Shown: one piece after another, positions 1 through 10,894 of the stretch
Layout of the letters: each line of letters begins with the position of its first letter
How positions within the stretch are numbered: position 1 is the first letter of the stretch
Assembly (NCBI RefSeq): GCF_021390155.1
Contig: NZ_CP089985.1
Coordinates: 686,001 to 750,000, forward strand
Source of the DNA: Pseudomonas sp. HN11
GTDB taxonomy: Bacteria; Pseudomonadota; Gammaproteobacteria; Pseudomonadales; Pseudomonadaceae
DNA: 64,000 nt
Direction of reading: 5' to 3'
Translations under genes and position numbers: made by a program
The notes under the pieces: model-generated
Seen by the model: only the letters and a program-made list of their open reading frames with translations
Database searches by the model: none
What the model was told of the DNA's origin: nothing

Positions 1-46
1 ATTCTTCCAGCAGTTCGATCAGTTTCTTAACTTTACGGATATCCAT
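1..46 (-). CDS. accB: Biotin carboxyl carrier protein of acetyl-CoA carboxylase, N-terminal fragment
   Basis: Only the first 15 codons lie in the window; the gene runs off the left edge on the minus strand. The visible start, MDIRKVKKLIELLEE, is the characteristic N-terminus of AccB, the protein that carries biotin between the carboxylase and transferase half-reactions of acetyl-CoA carboxylase in fatty acid synthesis. It starts 24 bases downstream of the aroQ stop, the usual aroQ-accB-accC order in Pseudomonas, so the two are probably co-transcribed. The biotinylation domain is outside the window. Confidence 0.9.
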   Translation of the reverse strand, partial: MDIRKVKKLIELLEE

Positions 47-70
47 GAATCATCAACTCCCAAGGGTCGG

Positions 71-526
71 TCAGGGGCGCTTGGCCGGTTGTTCAAGTTG
101 TTCCAGGGCGGCCTCCAGGGCCAGTCGGTAACCGCTGGCGCCAAGGCCGCAGATCACACCTACCGCTACGTCGGAGAAGTAGGAGTGATGGCGGAAAGCT
201 TCGCGTTTGTGCACGTTCGACAAATGCACTTCGATGAATGGGATGCTCACCGCCAGCAACGCGTCACGTAATGCAACGCTTGTGTGTGTAAAAGCGGCGG
301 GATTGATCAGGATAAAGTCCACGCCTTCGCCGCGCGCGGCATGGATGCGATCAATCAATTCGTACTCGGCATTGCTTTGCAGGTAGAGCAGATGGTGGCC
401 GGCCTCACGCGCCCTGCGTTCCAGGTCGAGGTTGATCTGGTCCAGGGTGACTGCCCCGTAGACGCCCGGTTCACGGGTGCCGAGCAGGTTCAGGTTGGGT
501 CCGTGAAGAACCAGTAAGGTCGCCAT
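71..526 (-). CDS. aroQ: Type II 3-dehydroquinate dehydratase
   Basis: Converts 3-dehydroquinate to 3-dehydroshikimate in the shikimate pathway; cytoplasmic dodecamer in this family. The 151-residue product has the family length. Visible signatures are the N-terminal [17 protein letters not shown], the catalytic arginine/tyrosine loop (GTREPGVYG), NPAAFTHTS and the histidine-rich [17 protein letters not shown]. The ATG at 526 is chosen because the protein then begins [13 protein letters not shown] as in homologues; an upstream in-frame ATG at 580 would add 18 unconserved residues. It lies just upstream of accB on the same strand. In PAO1 the thiol:disulfide gene dipZ is, as I recall, next to aroQ; here the neighbour is the chemoreceptor gene instead. 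Confidence 0.95.
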   Translation of the reverse strand: MATLLVLHGPNLNLLGTREPGVYGAVTLDQINLDLERRAREAGHHLLYLQSNAEYELIDRIHAARGEGVDFILINPAAFTHTSVALRDALLAVSIPFIEVHLSNVHKREAFRHHSYFSDVAVGVICGLGASGYRLALEAALEQLEQPAKRP

Positions 527-584
527 CGGCTGTTCCTTGTTTTGATGTGGGTACGGCAGAACCCGGCGACTATGCCGCAAAGCC

Positions 585-652
585 TTTGTGACTGTCCAGT
601 TCTATGCAGTAGGCAGCACGATTAGCGAGGATAGCGCGAAATTTGTGACTGT
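585..652. repeat. Direct repeat upstream of aroQ-accB
   Basis: The 11-mer TTTGTGACTGT occurs at 585-595 and again at 642-652 in the 144-base gap between the aroQ start and the chemoreceptor stop. Spacing is 57 bases start to start. It sits where the aroQ-accB promoter must be, so it could bind a regulator, but no protein can be named. Confidence 0.45.
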
Positions 653-670
653 GAGGCCGGATTCGGTCAG

Positions 671-2632
671 TTACACACGAAACGCCTGTACGGCAGTGTT
701 GAGCTGCCCACCGAGCACCAGCAGATGCTCGCCCTGGCTGCGGCCTTGGCCGATTCGCAGCAAGTTATCCTCACCCAACTGATGAATCCGCTCACTGTTG
801 TCGCGAATCTCGCTGACGGCTCCGCTCTGCTGTGCGGTCACATCGGCGATGCGCACGGCGGTGTCGGAAATGGTCTGGATAGCCCCGACGATTTCATCCA
901 GCGCGCCGTCCGCTGCCTGGGCTTGCTGGGCGGTGGCTTCGGCGTGTTCGACCTGGGCGCGCATGCCTTGCACCGATTGATGGGCGGCGCTTTGCAGTCC
1001 GGCGATCAGGGTCTGGATCTCTGCGGTAGCGCCCGCAGTCCGTTGGGCCAGGGAGCGGACTTCGTCGGCCACCACGGCAAAACCACGCCCGGCCTCACCG
1101 GCACGGGCAGCCTCGATGGCGGCGTTGAGGGCCAGCAGGTTAGTCTGGTCTGCGATCGCGCGGATCACCGTCAGCACGCCGCCGATGGTGGCGGATTCTT
1201 CGGCGAGTTTCTCGATCATCTGTGCGTTTTGCTGCACTTCACCCACCAGGGCGTGCAGCCCGGTCAGGCTCAGGCCAATCACGCGCTGGCCTTGCTCAAC
1301 TGCTTGGCCGGCACTGCGACTGGCGCCCGCGGCCTGGCTGGCATCACCCGCCACTTGCTGGATGGTCGCTTCCAGTTCACCCAGCGAGTCACGGATCTGT
1401 GCGGTGTCCCCGGCCTGGCGTTCCGCGCCGTCGTGCAGGCCGCTGCTCAGCTCGGCCAGCGCACGGCTACTGCCGGCGACTTCCTCGGCGTTGCCGCGAA
1501 TAGTGCCCACCAAGTCCACCAAGTAGGCACGCAGGCGGTTCAGGGATGCTTCGATATCGTGCAGTTCGCGGTTGGTCTTGCCCAGGGTAATCGGCTGGCT
1601 GAAATCGCCCTCGGCCCAGATCGACAGGGCTGGTGCCAGGTTGGTCAGCACCCGCGCCAGGCGACGTTGCAGGGTGTCGATCAGCAGCGCGATCAGCAGG
1701 ATCAGCCCAATCATCACGCCTTGCATCAGGCGCACTTCGCCCTGGATCTTGCCGTGCTGCGCGCGCACCACGGGCTCGAGTCCGGCGATGGCTTGTTGCA
1801 CGGTGTCGATTTTCTGGTTCGTTTTGGCGGCCAGGTCGGTGCGCTGCTGGATCTGCTCGCGGGTGCGCTTGAGTTCGGCGGGGTAGCGGGTCAGCAGGCT
1901 GTTGAGTTCGCGCTTGAGGTCGACCCCTGTGTCCTGGGCTTCGGTTTTTTCGGCGTTTTCCAGGCCCATCAACGCGGAAAAATCGTCGGCGCTGGATTCT
2001 GCGCTGGCTTTCACGCCCAACAACGGTAGCTGCCCCAGCACATCGGCCTGGCTGCGGATATTGCCGACTTCGCGCTCCACATCATCGGCCAGTTCCGCAC
2101 GCCCGCTGCTCACCAGTTTGTCGCGGGCCAGGGACAGTTTGCCCAAGTGCTGGGATGCAGCCAGCAAGGGGGGTAGATAACGGGCGGCGTCAGGGGCATT
2201 CACGCCGGTGGCGTACTGGCTCAACTGCTCCAGGTTCGCGCCCAATTCGCGCTCGGCCTGCAACAACAAGGCTTGTGGATCTCCGGCCAGCTTGCCGGCC
2301 GCGAGCAAGTCGGTTTTGCTGAACGCATCCAGGTCCACCAGACTCGGGCGCAGGTTCTGTGCAAGGTCCGTCGGCAACTCGTCCAGATGCTGCAACAGGT
2401 TTTCTAGGCTCTGGCTGGCGCTGCTCAAGCGCAGGGCATCGCCGCTGGCAAGGTAGTCGTCGATATTGCGCGCGGCCTGGTTCTGAAAGGTCTGGGATAA
2501 GCCCAGGTAGCGTTCCATCAGCAGATACGGCCGCTCCAGCGCACGCTGCGACCACCACAGCGTCGCCCCCAGCGCCAGGCACACGGCCACCAGAAGAAGG
2601 GTGTTGAGATTCGTCAGCAGCTTCAGGCGCAT
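671..2632 (-). CDS. Methyl-accepting chemotaxis protein, CtpL-like
   Basis: Membrane chemoreceptor. A first membrane segment lies at about residues 6-27, followed by a roughly 270-residue helical periplasmic sensor region, a second membrane segment near residues 300-322 ([19 protein letters not shown]), a HAMP-like linker and a C-terminal signalling domain. The signalling hairpin is intact ([20 protein letters not shown], then [17 protein letters not shown]). The ATG at 2632 gives the start MRLKLLTN; a TTG at 2644 is also in frame and neither has a strong Shine-Dalgarno. Position beside a GcbA-like gene matches PAO1 PA4844 (ctpL, chemotaxis to low phosphate), which is why I suggest CtpL; ligand assignment is inference. 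Length 653 residues, normal for the type. Confidence 0.88.
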   Translation of the reverse strand: MRLKLLTNLNTLLLVAVCLALGATLWWSQRALERPYLLMERYLGLSQTFQNQAARNIDDYLASGDALRLSSASQSLENLLQHLDELPTDLAQNLRPSLVDLDAFSKTDLLAAGKLAGDPQALLLQAERELGANLEQLSQYATGVNAPDAARYLPPLLAASQHLGKLSLARDKLVSSGRAELADDVEREVGNIRSQADVLGQLPLLGVKASAESSADDFSALMGLENAEKTEAQDTGVDLKRELNSLLTRYPAELKRTREQIQQRTDLAAKTNQKIDTVQQAIAGLEPVVRAQHGKIQGEVRLMQGVMIGLILLIALLIDTLQRRLARVLTNLAPALSIWAEGDFSQPITLGKTNRELHDIEASLNRLRAYLVDLVGTIRGNAEEVAGSSRALAELSSGLHDGAERQAGDTAQIRDSLGELEATIQQVAGDASQAAGASRSAGQAVEQGQRVIGLSLTGLHALVGEVQQNAQMIEKLAEESATIGGVLTVIRAIADQTNLLALNAAIEAARAGEAGRGFAVVADEVRSLAQRTAGATAEIQTLIAGLQSAAHQSVQGMRAQVEHAEATAQQAQAADGALDEIVGAIQTISDTAVRIADVTAQQSGAVSEIRDNSERIHQLGEDNLLRIGQGRSQGEHLLVLGGQLNTAVQAFRV

Positions 2633-2685
2633 GCGTGGTTTCAACCGACAGCAAAAGATAAGTGCCTGAAGTTATTGCGTTTCCA

Positions 2686-4356
2686 TTACAGGGTTATGAC
2701 CGAATCGGTGAATTCTGGTGAAAAGATGGCACTTTGCTTTGATGTCCGCGCGGCTTGCACGCGGTTACGTCCGGCATCCTTGGCGCGGTACAGCGCTTCG
2801 TCGGCCTGAGCCGCCATCATCAGGCTGTCGGAACCGTCGCACAGCTCCACCACCCCGGCGCTGAAGGTGCACCACAAATCCTGGGGTTGGGCGGGGTAGT
2901 GAATTTCCGCAAAGCGTCCGCGAATCTCATCCAGCACCCTGCACGCCGACTCCAAGTCGGTATCGGGCATCACGATGGCGAACTCTTCACCACCGTAGCG
3001 CCCGATGTAGTCGGTCTTGCGCAGACGTTGCTTGAGAAACAGCGCCAGGCTCTTGATCACACGGTCACCCATGGGGTGGCCGTGACTGTCATTGACCCGC
3101 TTGAAGTGGTCGATATCGAGCATGGCAAAGCTCAGCGGTTTGTTCTCGCGGCGCGCGCGGAAGCTGCAGTCTTCGAGCAATTGCAGGATATGGGTGTGGT
3201 TGTACAGGCCGGTCAGGCTGTCACGCACCATCCGTGCCTTCAGGTTGCGCGCCCGCGCCGCACGATTGCGTACGGTGGTGATCAGGTGACGTGGCTTGAT
3301 CGGCTTGGTGAGGAAGTCGTCGCCGCCTTCGCTCATGGCATCCAGTTGCTTGTCCAAGTCGTCTTCGGCGGACAGGTAGATGATCGGCACGCTCACATAA
3401 CGGTCGTTATGGCGGATGACCTTGGCCAGTTCGGTACCGGTACAGGCTGGCATATACATGTCGAGGATGATCAGGTCGGGCTGGAAGTCCGCCAGTTCGG
3501 CCATGGCCTGAATCGGTTCGATCAGCGTGCGGGTAACGATGCCGGCACTGTTGAGCAGGCGTTCGGTGTGCAGCGCCTGGGCCCGCGAGTCGTCGATGAT
3601 CAGCACTTTGTAAGGCTCGTACTGGGCGACACAGGTCAGCACTTCGATCTTTTCCAGCAGGCTGGAGGCTTCCAGCGTGCCGGTGAGGAATTCCTGGCCT
3701 CCGGCGCGTACGGCGGCGAGGCGGGTCGGAGTGTCGGTTTCGTGCAGGCTGAAAAACAGTAGCGGCAGCTTTTGTTCCAGGCCTTCCTGGGCTTCGGCGG
3801 CGAGCTTGAGGCCCAGGCCGGCACCGCAGAAGTCCACGTCCATCACAATCGCCGAAGGTAGCCGCTCGGCCATCGATGCGCGGAACGCCGCCACACTGTC
3901 CAGGGACTGGGCGCTCATGCCAAAGAATTCCAACTGCTTGGCCAGGCGCTCGGCGCGGTCGTGATCGGCCAGCATTACGTAGATAGGCTTGCGCATCGGC
4001 GGCAGGAGCGTTTGCTCAAACTGGTCGCCTTGGCGCAGGCCGGTGCGTGACAGGCGCTGCATCAAGCGGTTGAGTTCGGTGATCAGGTGGCTGCTCAGGC
4101 GCCCACGGTTCTCATCCACCGCCTTGAGGGATTCACCGATGTGTCGCGCCAACTGACCGTGCTCCGGCTGTTCGAAGCGCTCGGCAAAACGCAGCAGGCG
4201 TAAATTGGCCTCGCTGAGTTCGGACAGGTCGGCGCCGGACCACTCGCTGCGTTGCAGGCGCTGCCAGATCTCAAGAATTTGACGTGCCTGATGAATTACC
4301 CGCTGGGCAAAATGCTGCTTGAGACGCTCACGGCTGGGGTCTTCTGGCTCGGTCAT
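2686..4356 (-). CDS. gcbA: Response-regulator diguanylate cyclase, GcbA-like
   Basis: Makes cyclic di-GMP from two GTP. A helical N-terminus (1-120) is followed by a divergent receiver-like region (about 125-240), a canonical receiver (about 249-365, acidic pair D255/D256, phospho-acceptor D299, lysine K351) and a GGDEF domain (about 375-540). The active site GGEEF is at 455-459 and the inhibitory I-site RKTD at 446-449, so both catalysis and product feedback look possible. Order beside the chemoreceptor and DUF2333 gene matches PA4843 (GcbA), which promotes surface attachment in P. fluorescens and P. aeruginosa. Divergent from the DUF2333 gene across a 234-base promoter gap. The symbol is by synteny and architecture. 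Confidence 0.85.
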   Translation of the reverse strand: MTEPEDPSRERLKQHFAQRVIHQARQILEIWQRLQRSEWSGADLSELSEANLRLLRFAERFEQPEHGQLARHIGESLKAVDENRGRLSSHLITELNRLMQRLSRTGLRQGDQFEQTLLPPMRKPIYVMLADHDRAERLAKQLEFFGMSAQSLDSVAAFRASMAERLPSAIVMDVDFCGAGLGLKLAAEAQEGLEQKLPLLFFSLHETDTPTRLAAVRAGGQEFLTGTLEASSLLEKIEVLTCVAQYEPYKVLIIDDSRAQALHTERLLNSAGIVTRTLIEPIQAMAELADFQPDLIILDMYMPACTGTELAKVIRHNDRYVSVPIIYLSAEDDLDKQLDAMSEGGDDFLTKPIKPRHLITTVRNRAARARNLKARMVRDSLTGLYNHTHILQLLEDCSFRARRENKPLSFAMLDIDHFKRVNDSHGHPMGDRVIKSLALFLKQRLRKTDYIGRYGGEEFAIVMPDTDLESACRVLDEIRGRFAEIHYPAQPQDLWCTFSAGVVELCDGSDSLMMAAQADEALYRAKDAGRNRVQAARTSKQSAIFSPEFTDSVITL

Positions 4357-4590
4357 ATCCTGACTACTAGTTAGGGTGCATGCTGAGGTCGACTGATGGC
4401 TCTATGCTAGCACCTCTTTTCCCTGGGATGAGTGTCATACGTCAATAAACTGTGTCCAGGTAGTATTCAGTTGCTGACTGGGTGGTCGCGCGCGGTAAAA
4501 AGCCCCGCACGGGTGGGCACGATACGGTAGGGTTATGGTCGGAGTGTTTGAACGTACGCCCTGAACTCAAGTGATTGAAAGGATATCGCC

Positions 4591-5658
4591 ATGCTGGACT
4601 GGAAAAACCGTGCAGGCAGCGCCAAAGGCCCCGCGCCTGAGCCCAAGTCGGCCAACCGTGGCTATTTTCGTACCGTGCTGATGAGCCGTGCCGTGCTCAG
4701 CGTGCTCGGCCTGTACCTGTTGGTCACTGGTGGCCTGGGTTGGTATTGGAGCCAAGAGCCGGCACTGTTTCCGGTCCAGCAGAATGCGCAGCTTGCCGCC
4801 GAGAAAGAAGGCAAGCAGATGGTGGTGGGCTACACCACGGTCGAAACCCTCAAAACCGTGGTCGGCACCTTGCTGAACAAGCCCGGTGGTTACATTTCCA
4901 ACGATCGCTTCCCGCCAGGCCTGTGGATGGACAACATGCCAAGCTGGGAATATGGCGTGCTGGTGCAGGTGCGCGACCTGACCCGCGCCCTGCGCAAAGA
5001 CTTCGCCCGTTCGCAGTCGCAGTCGGCCGAAGACGCGGATCTGGCCAAGGCCGAGCCACGCTTCAACTTCGACAACAAGAGCTGGGTGCTGCCCTCCAGT
5101 GAGTCGGAATATCAGGAAGGTATCAATTCCCTGAGCCGCTACGAAGCTCGCTTGTCTGACCCCAACCAACGCGGCGCGCTGTTCTATGCGCGTGCCGACA
5201 ACCTGAACAACTGGTTGGGCGACGTCGCCACCCGCTTGGGTTCGCTGTCGCAACGCCTGTCGGCCAGCGTGGGTAGGGTGAAGCTGAACACCGCGCTGAA
5301 AACCGAAGCCTTGGCGCCGGGTGAAGTGCCGCAAGTCGATGAAGAGGTGGTGGAAACCCCATGGATGCAGATCGACAACGTGTTCTACGAAGCCCGTGGC
5401 CAGGCTTGGGCCTTGTCGCACTTGCTGCGCGCCATCGAAGTCGACTTCGCCGACGTACTCGCCAAGAAGAACGCCACCGTCAGCGTGCGCCAGATCATTC
5501 GTGAGCTGGAAGCCTCGCAGGAACCGGTTTGGAGTCCTATGATTCTTAATGGCAGTGGCTTCGGCGTACTGGCGAACCATTCGCTGGTGATGGCCAACTA
5601 TATTTCCCGGGCAAACGCTGCAGTGATCGACTTGCGTCAGCTCCTCAATCAGGGTTGA
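4591..5658 (+). CDS. DUF2333 family inner-membrane protein
   Basis: 355 residues with a basic N-terminus, one membrane segment at about 35-53 (VLSVLGLYLLVTGGLGWYW) and a large soluble, probably periplasmic domain. It belongs to the DUF2333 family by overall sequence; no enzymatic motif is visible and no function is known to me. Start ATG at 4591 is preceded by GAAAGGATAT as ribosome binding site. The stop overlaps the start region of the NUDIX gene, so the pair is translationally coupled. The same order (PA4842-PA4841) occurs in PAO1. Confidence 0.85.
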   Translation: MLDWKNRAGSAKGPAPEPKSANRGYFRTVLMSRAVLSVLGLYLLVTGGLGWYWSQEPALFPVQQNAQLAAEKEGKQMVVGYTTVETLKTVVGTLLNKPGGYISNDRFPPGLWMDNMPSWEYGVLVQVRDLTRALRKDFARSQSQSAEDADLAKAEPRFNFDNKSWVLPSSESEYQEGINSLSRYEARLSDPNQRGALFYARADNLNNWLGDVATRLGSLSQRLSASVGRVKLNTALKTEALAPGEVPQVDEEVVETPWMQIDNVFYEARGQAWALSHLLRAIEVDFADVLAKKNATVSVRQIIRELEASQEPVWSPMILNGSGFGVLANHSLVMANYISRANAAVIDLRQLLNQG

Positions 5659-6197
5659 TGATGGACGCTACTCAAAAGGAGGCCGCACACCGCGCGGCTT
5701 CCGACGCTGAACTGATCTGCTGGGTCGACGAGCAGGACAACCTGCTCGGCACCCTCGTCAGGTCCGACCTGCGCCAGCGCGGCTTGATCGGCCGTTGCAC
5801 CTTTATCTTCCTGTTCAACTCCAAAGGCGAGCTGTGTGTGCATCGACGTACCCTGAGCAAAGCCATGTACCCCGGTTTCTGGGACACGGCGGCGGGTGGG
5901 ATGGTAGCGGCGGGTGAGTCCTATGCCTTGTCGGCGGCCCGGGAGTTGGAAGAAGAACTGGGTGTCGGCGGGGTCGAATTGATCGAACATGACCATTTTT
6001 ACTTCGAAGATGGCGACAGCCGGCTCTGGTGCAAATCCTATTCCGCCGTTTGGGATGGGCCGCTGCGCCTGCAGCCGGAAGAGGTCATGGAAGCGCGCTT
6101 CTTGTCCCTGGAAACAGTCCTGCAGGAAGCTGAACAAAAGCCTTATTGCCCGGATGCCCAGGAAGGCTTGCGGCGCTATCTGGCTTCACGTCGCTAA
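5658..6197 (+). CDS. NUDIX hydrolase
   Basis: A 179-residue member of the NUDIX superfamily, which cleaves nucleoside diphosphates linked to another moiety. The NUDIX box is complete at about residues 80-102: GGMVAAGE, then RELEEELGV, matching GX5EX7REUXEEXGU. The sequence around the box (MYPGFWDTAAGGMV) resembles the YfcD/isopentenyl-diphosphate-isomerase-like branch. Start: the ATG at 5658 overlaps the upstream TGA by one base; ATG 5661 and TTG 5655 are also in frame. Substrate cannot be deduced. Confidence 0.85.
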   Translation: MMDATQKEAAHRAASDAELICWVDEQDNLLGTLVRSDLRQRGLIGRCTFIFLFNSKGELCVHRRTLSKAMYPGFWDTAAGGMVAAGESYALSAARELEEELGVGGVELIEHDHFYFEDGDSRLWCKSYSAVWDGPLRLQPEEVMEARFLSLETVLQEAEQKPYCPDAQEGLRRYLASRR

Positions 6198-6268
6198 AGT
6201 TGCAGAAATTGGCGCCATTTGGCTCTTAGCAAGTCGGCTTTTTGCCGTTACACTGCGCGACTTTTCAC

Positions 6269-6290
6269 CCGAACCACCTTGGCGGTTCGG
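6269..6290 (+). other. Hairpin in the yciH leader
   Basis: CCGAACC (6269-6275) and GGTTCGG (6284-6290) form a 7-bp stem with an 8-base loop, about 90 bases upstream of the yciH start and 70 bases after the NUDIX stop. There is no T-run after it, so it is not a classical terminator; it may be a leader structure or an operator. Confidence 0.35.
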
Positions 6291-6379
6291 TAGCGCTGCC
6301 CCTGCCTGAGTGGGGCTTCGCGGTCGGTTGTTCCCTTTGCGGGCGCCGATCAGTCTTCATCCTCCCGAGAGGATTGCCG

Positions 6380-6751
6380 GTGGCCAAAAAAGCCGCATCC
6401 TTCGCCGCCCTTGGTGGCCTGGTATTTTCCACCGACGCAGGTCGACACTGCCCGGACTGTCGTCAGCCCGTGGATTCGTGTACCTGCAGACAAACCCTGA
6501 TCCCTGAAGGCGACGGTATTGCCCGCGTGCGACGCGAGAGCAAGGGCCGTGGCGGCAAGACGGTGACCACCATCACTGGCGTGCCGTTGGCCGAAGAAGC
6601 GCTGAAGGAACTGGCCACGACGTTGAAAAAACGCTGTGGCACAGGAGGCTCGTTGAAAGACGGCGTCATCGAGATCCAGGGCGATCACGTCGAGTTGCTG
6701 TTGGCCGAGCTGATCAAGCTCGGGTACAAGGCCAAGAAGTCCGGCGGCTGA
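6380..6751 (+). CDS. yciH: SUI1/YciH family translation initiation factor-like protein
   Basis: 123-residue homologue of eukaryotic eIF1, thought to influence fidelity of start-codon choice on the ribosome. The N-terminus carries a Cys cluster (HCPDCRQPVDSCTC, about residues 23-36) and the C-terminal two thirds is the SUI1 fold, with the typical TVTTITGVPL and KKRCGTGGSLKDGVIEIQGD segments. The GTG at 6380 is chosen because GAGAGGA lies 7-10 bases upstream and homology begins at VAKKAASF. It follows the NUDIX gene and precedes speA, as in PAO1 (PA4840). Confidence 0.9.
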   Translation: MAKKAASFAALGGLVFSTDAGRHCPDCRQPVDSCTCRQTLIPEGDGIARVRRESKGRGGKTVTTITGVPLAEEALKELATTLKKRCGTGGSLKDGVIEIQGDHVELLLAELIKLGYKAKKSGG

Positions 6752-6894
6752 AAGCCTCTTCCCGACCTGTGTCTAAACTCTGTCCTGCGCATGGGGTCCT
6801 ACCTTGCACGCAGGCAAATCGTCATTTTCATTCTTTAGACTGCGCCAGCCTCTGATAGGGGCGGTGCCTTCGACTTCATTTATAGGGGACTTCG

Positions 6895-8808
<1,914 letters not shown>

Positions 8809-8830
8809 GTCGGGTTGATGTAAATCCCCT

Positions 8831-8918
8831 GTGGGAGCGGGCTTGCTCGCGAAAGCGGTACATTCAGTCACACATGTGTTAACTGACCCACTGCTTTCGC
8901 GAGCAAGCCCGCTCTCAC
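8831..8918. repeat. REPIN: two inverted REP sequences
   Basis: Left REP arm at 8831-8858 (GTGGGAGCGGGCTTGCTCGC followed by GAAAGCGG) and a near-perfect inverted copy at 8891-8918, with two mismatches over 28 bases. A 32-base variable segment lies between. Each arm contains the GC-rich hairpin typical of REP elements of fluorescent pseudomonads, which are mobilised by RAYT transposases encoded elsewhere. It lies between speA and the truncated hydrolase. Confidence 0.88.
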
Positions 8919-8964
8919 ATTTGGTTCTCCATCTTGGTAGTACCTTCTGTGTGGGGGCTGAAAG

Positions 8965-9435
8965 ATGTCGAGCAAACTCTTGCAAGCCTTCACCCTGGCA
9001 TTCACCGCGCGGTGGCTGAGCGTTGTTGATATGTCGCCATCGATGCTCAAGGGCCGGATCGGTCTGGCCGGGCCGTATGACTTTCTGCCGATTGAAAATC
9101 CTGACGTGAAACCGGTGTTTTTCTTCCCCGATTCACCGCCGGATTCCCAGCCGATCAACCACGTCAGCCGTGATGCACCGCCAAGCCTGTTGATCGCCTC
9201 AACGGACGACAAGCTCGTCAATCCCGAGCGCAATACCGGCGGGCTCGCTGTGAGATTACGGGCTGCGGGTGTGCCCGCGGAGGCGTTCTACTTCGGCAAG
9301 ACCAATCACCAGACACTGGTGGCGGCCGTGGCTAAACCGTTGCGGTGGCTGGCGCCGGTCTTGGATCGCGTCACAGCATTTATCCAAGCCACTGATCCTG
9401 TCGGTTCAAGCGCCAGGCAATCGCCCACAAAGTAA
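8965..9435 (+). pseudogene. Truncated alpha/beta-hydrolase (esterase) C-terminal remnant
   Basis: The 156 codons match only the C-terminal half of esterases of the alpha/beta-hydrolase fold: a segment ending LSVVDMSPSMLKGRIGLAG, then PYDFLPIENPDVKP, PPSLLIASTDDKLVNPE (acidic-residue region) and a histidine region near KTNHQTL. The N-terminal half with the GXSXG nucleophile is absent. An in-frame TGA lies one codon upstream of the ATG, so the missing part is not simply unrecognised. The REPIN ends 46 bases upstream, consistent with a rearrangement or deletion there. The 3' end overlaps the convergent MATE gene by 56 bases. Translation of the remnant cannot be excluded, but it would lack the catalytic serine. 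Confidence 0.75.
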
Positions 9436-10717
9436 GGCTACGCAAGGCCATGAACAGCAGGAAGGTTATCCACAGTCCGTGGTTGCCCAAACCCTGCAGC
9501 GCCAAGGCAAGGGGCAGTGTCAGCAAGACCGTCAGCAGCATGCCATTGCGCATCTCCCGCGCGCGGGTGGCGCCGATGAACAGGCCGTCCAGCAAGTAAC
9601 TCCACACCGCAATCAACGGCAGTACCGCCAGATAAGGCAGGTAGAGGTCGGCCGTCTCGCGCACGCTGGGGATATCGGTCTGCATGGCGATAAACAGGTG
9701 GCCGCCGACGGTGAACAGCAGGGCAAAGCCGACGCTGGCGATCAACGACCAACCTCCGGCCACCACCAGTGAGCGGCGCAGGGATTGGCGGTCGTGGGCG
9801 CCAATGGCGTGGCCGCACAGGGCTTCGACGGCGTGGGCCAATCCATCCAAGGCGTGAGCGGTCAGCAGCAGGCCGTTAAGCAGCAACGCGTTGGCGGCCA
9901 CGGTGGCATCGCCCAGGCGTGCGCCTTGCACCGTGATCATGAAAAACACCGATTGCAGCGCGAGGCTGCGGATGAAAATGTCGCGGTTGACCGCCAGCAG
10001 CGGGCGCCAGCTCTCCCAGAGTTTAAGCGCAGCCCAGGCGATATGGCCGGGGTAGGCACGCAGGGCTTTTTGCGTCATCGCCAGGCCGAGCAGGGCGCCG
10101 GTCCATTCCGCCAAGACGGACGCACGCGCCGAACCGACCACCCCCCAATCCAGACCGAGTACGAACCACAGGTTCAGGGCGATGTTGACCAGGTTGGTGG
10201 TCAGCAGAATCGCCAAAGGCGCGCGGGCGTTCTGCGTGCCCAGGAACCAGCCGACCAGCGCGTAGCTGGCCAACGCAGCCGGTAAGCCGAAGAGGCGGGT
10301 GTGGAAGAATTCTTGGGTCAGTTGACTGAGTTCGGCAGAAGGCTGCATCCACTCCAGCGCGAGATGGCTCAGCGGAATGCCCACCGTACCCAATAGCATC
10401 GCCAGCCCCAGTGCGAGCAGCAGGCCTTGCAACAGGATCTGCCGCAGCGCGGCCCCATCATTGCGTCCGGCAGCCTGAGCGGCGAAACCGGTGGAGCCCA
10501 TGCGCAGGAAACCCATGGCCCAGGCGAGAAAGGTATACAGGCTGGCCCCGACCGCAACGGCGCCCAACTGGTGCGCGTGGGGCAGGTGGCCGATGACCAT
10601 GCTGTCGACCAGCGCCACCAACGGCACCGAAATATTCGACAGGATCATCGGCGCGGCCAGGGCCCAGACGCGGCGGTGGGTGGGGCGGTGGCGCCAGTCG
10701 GTGAGTAAGGTGGGCAT
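9380..10717 (-). CDS. MATE family efflux transporter, DinF-like
   Basis: 445-residue polytopic inner-membrane protein with about 12 hydrophobic segments, a member of the multidrug and toxic compound extrusion family that exports drugs in exchange for protons or sodium. The N-terminal VWALAAPMILSNISVPLVAL and the VDSMVIGHLPHAHQLGAVAVG segment are typical of the DinF branch. Start ATG 10717 has TAGGAGCC about 6 bases upstream; the frame remains open to 10834 but without conserved sequence. Divergent from the alpha-2-macroglobulin gene. Substrate unknown. Confidence 0.88.
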   Translation of the reverse strand: MPTLLTDWRHRPTHRRVWALAAPMILSNISVPLVALVDSMVIGHLPHAHQLGAVAVGASLYTFLAWAMGFLRMGSTGFAAQAAGRNDGAALRQILLQGLLLALGLAMLLGTVGIPLSHLALEWMQPSAELSQLTQEFFHTRLFGLPAALASYALVGWFLGTQNARAPLAILLTTNLVNIALNLWFVLGLDWGVVGSARASVLAEWTGALLGLAMTQKALRAYPGHIAWAALKLWESWRPLLAVNRDIFIRSLALQSVFFMITVQGARLGDATVAANALLLNGLLLTAHALDGLAHAVEALCGHAIGAHDRQSLRRSLVVAGGWSLIASVGFALLFTVGGHLFIAMQTDIPSVRETADLYLPYLAVLPLIAVWSYLLDGLFIGATRAREMRNGMLLTVLLTLPLALALQGLGNHGLWITFLLFMALRSLTLWAIAWRLNRQDQWLG

Positions 10718-10894
10718 GCAGGCTCCTAGGGGGGGTGGCATTGTAACTGGCTGCCCTTGGCTGTGGGATTTTGCTTGATCAACGACGGCCTCAGAACCAA
10801 ACCACCCTCTGTCGGTCAATGTGACCAGCACCACATCGGCCTCTTGCGGGCTGATATATAGTCACTTCTCGGCCCCCTTCACAACGAGTGCCCC

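Noticed and set aside
725..2029. 434-codon open frame on the plus strand opposite the chemoreceptor gene
   Set aside because: It is the antisense frame of a clear chemoreceptor coding region, His/Gln/Gly-rich, with no recognisable domain; high GC content explains the long open frame.
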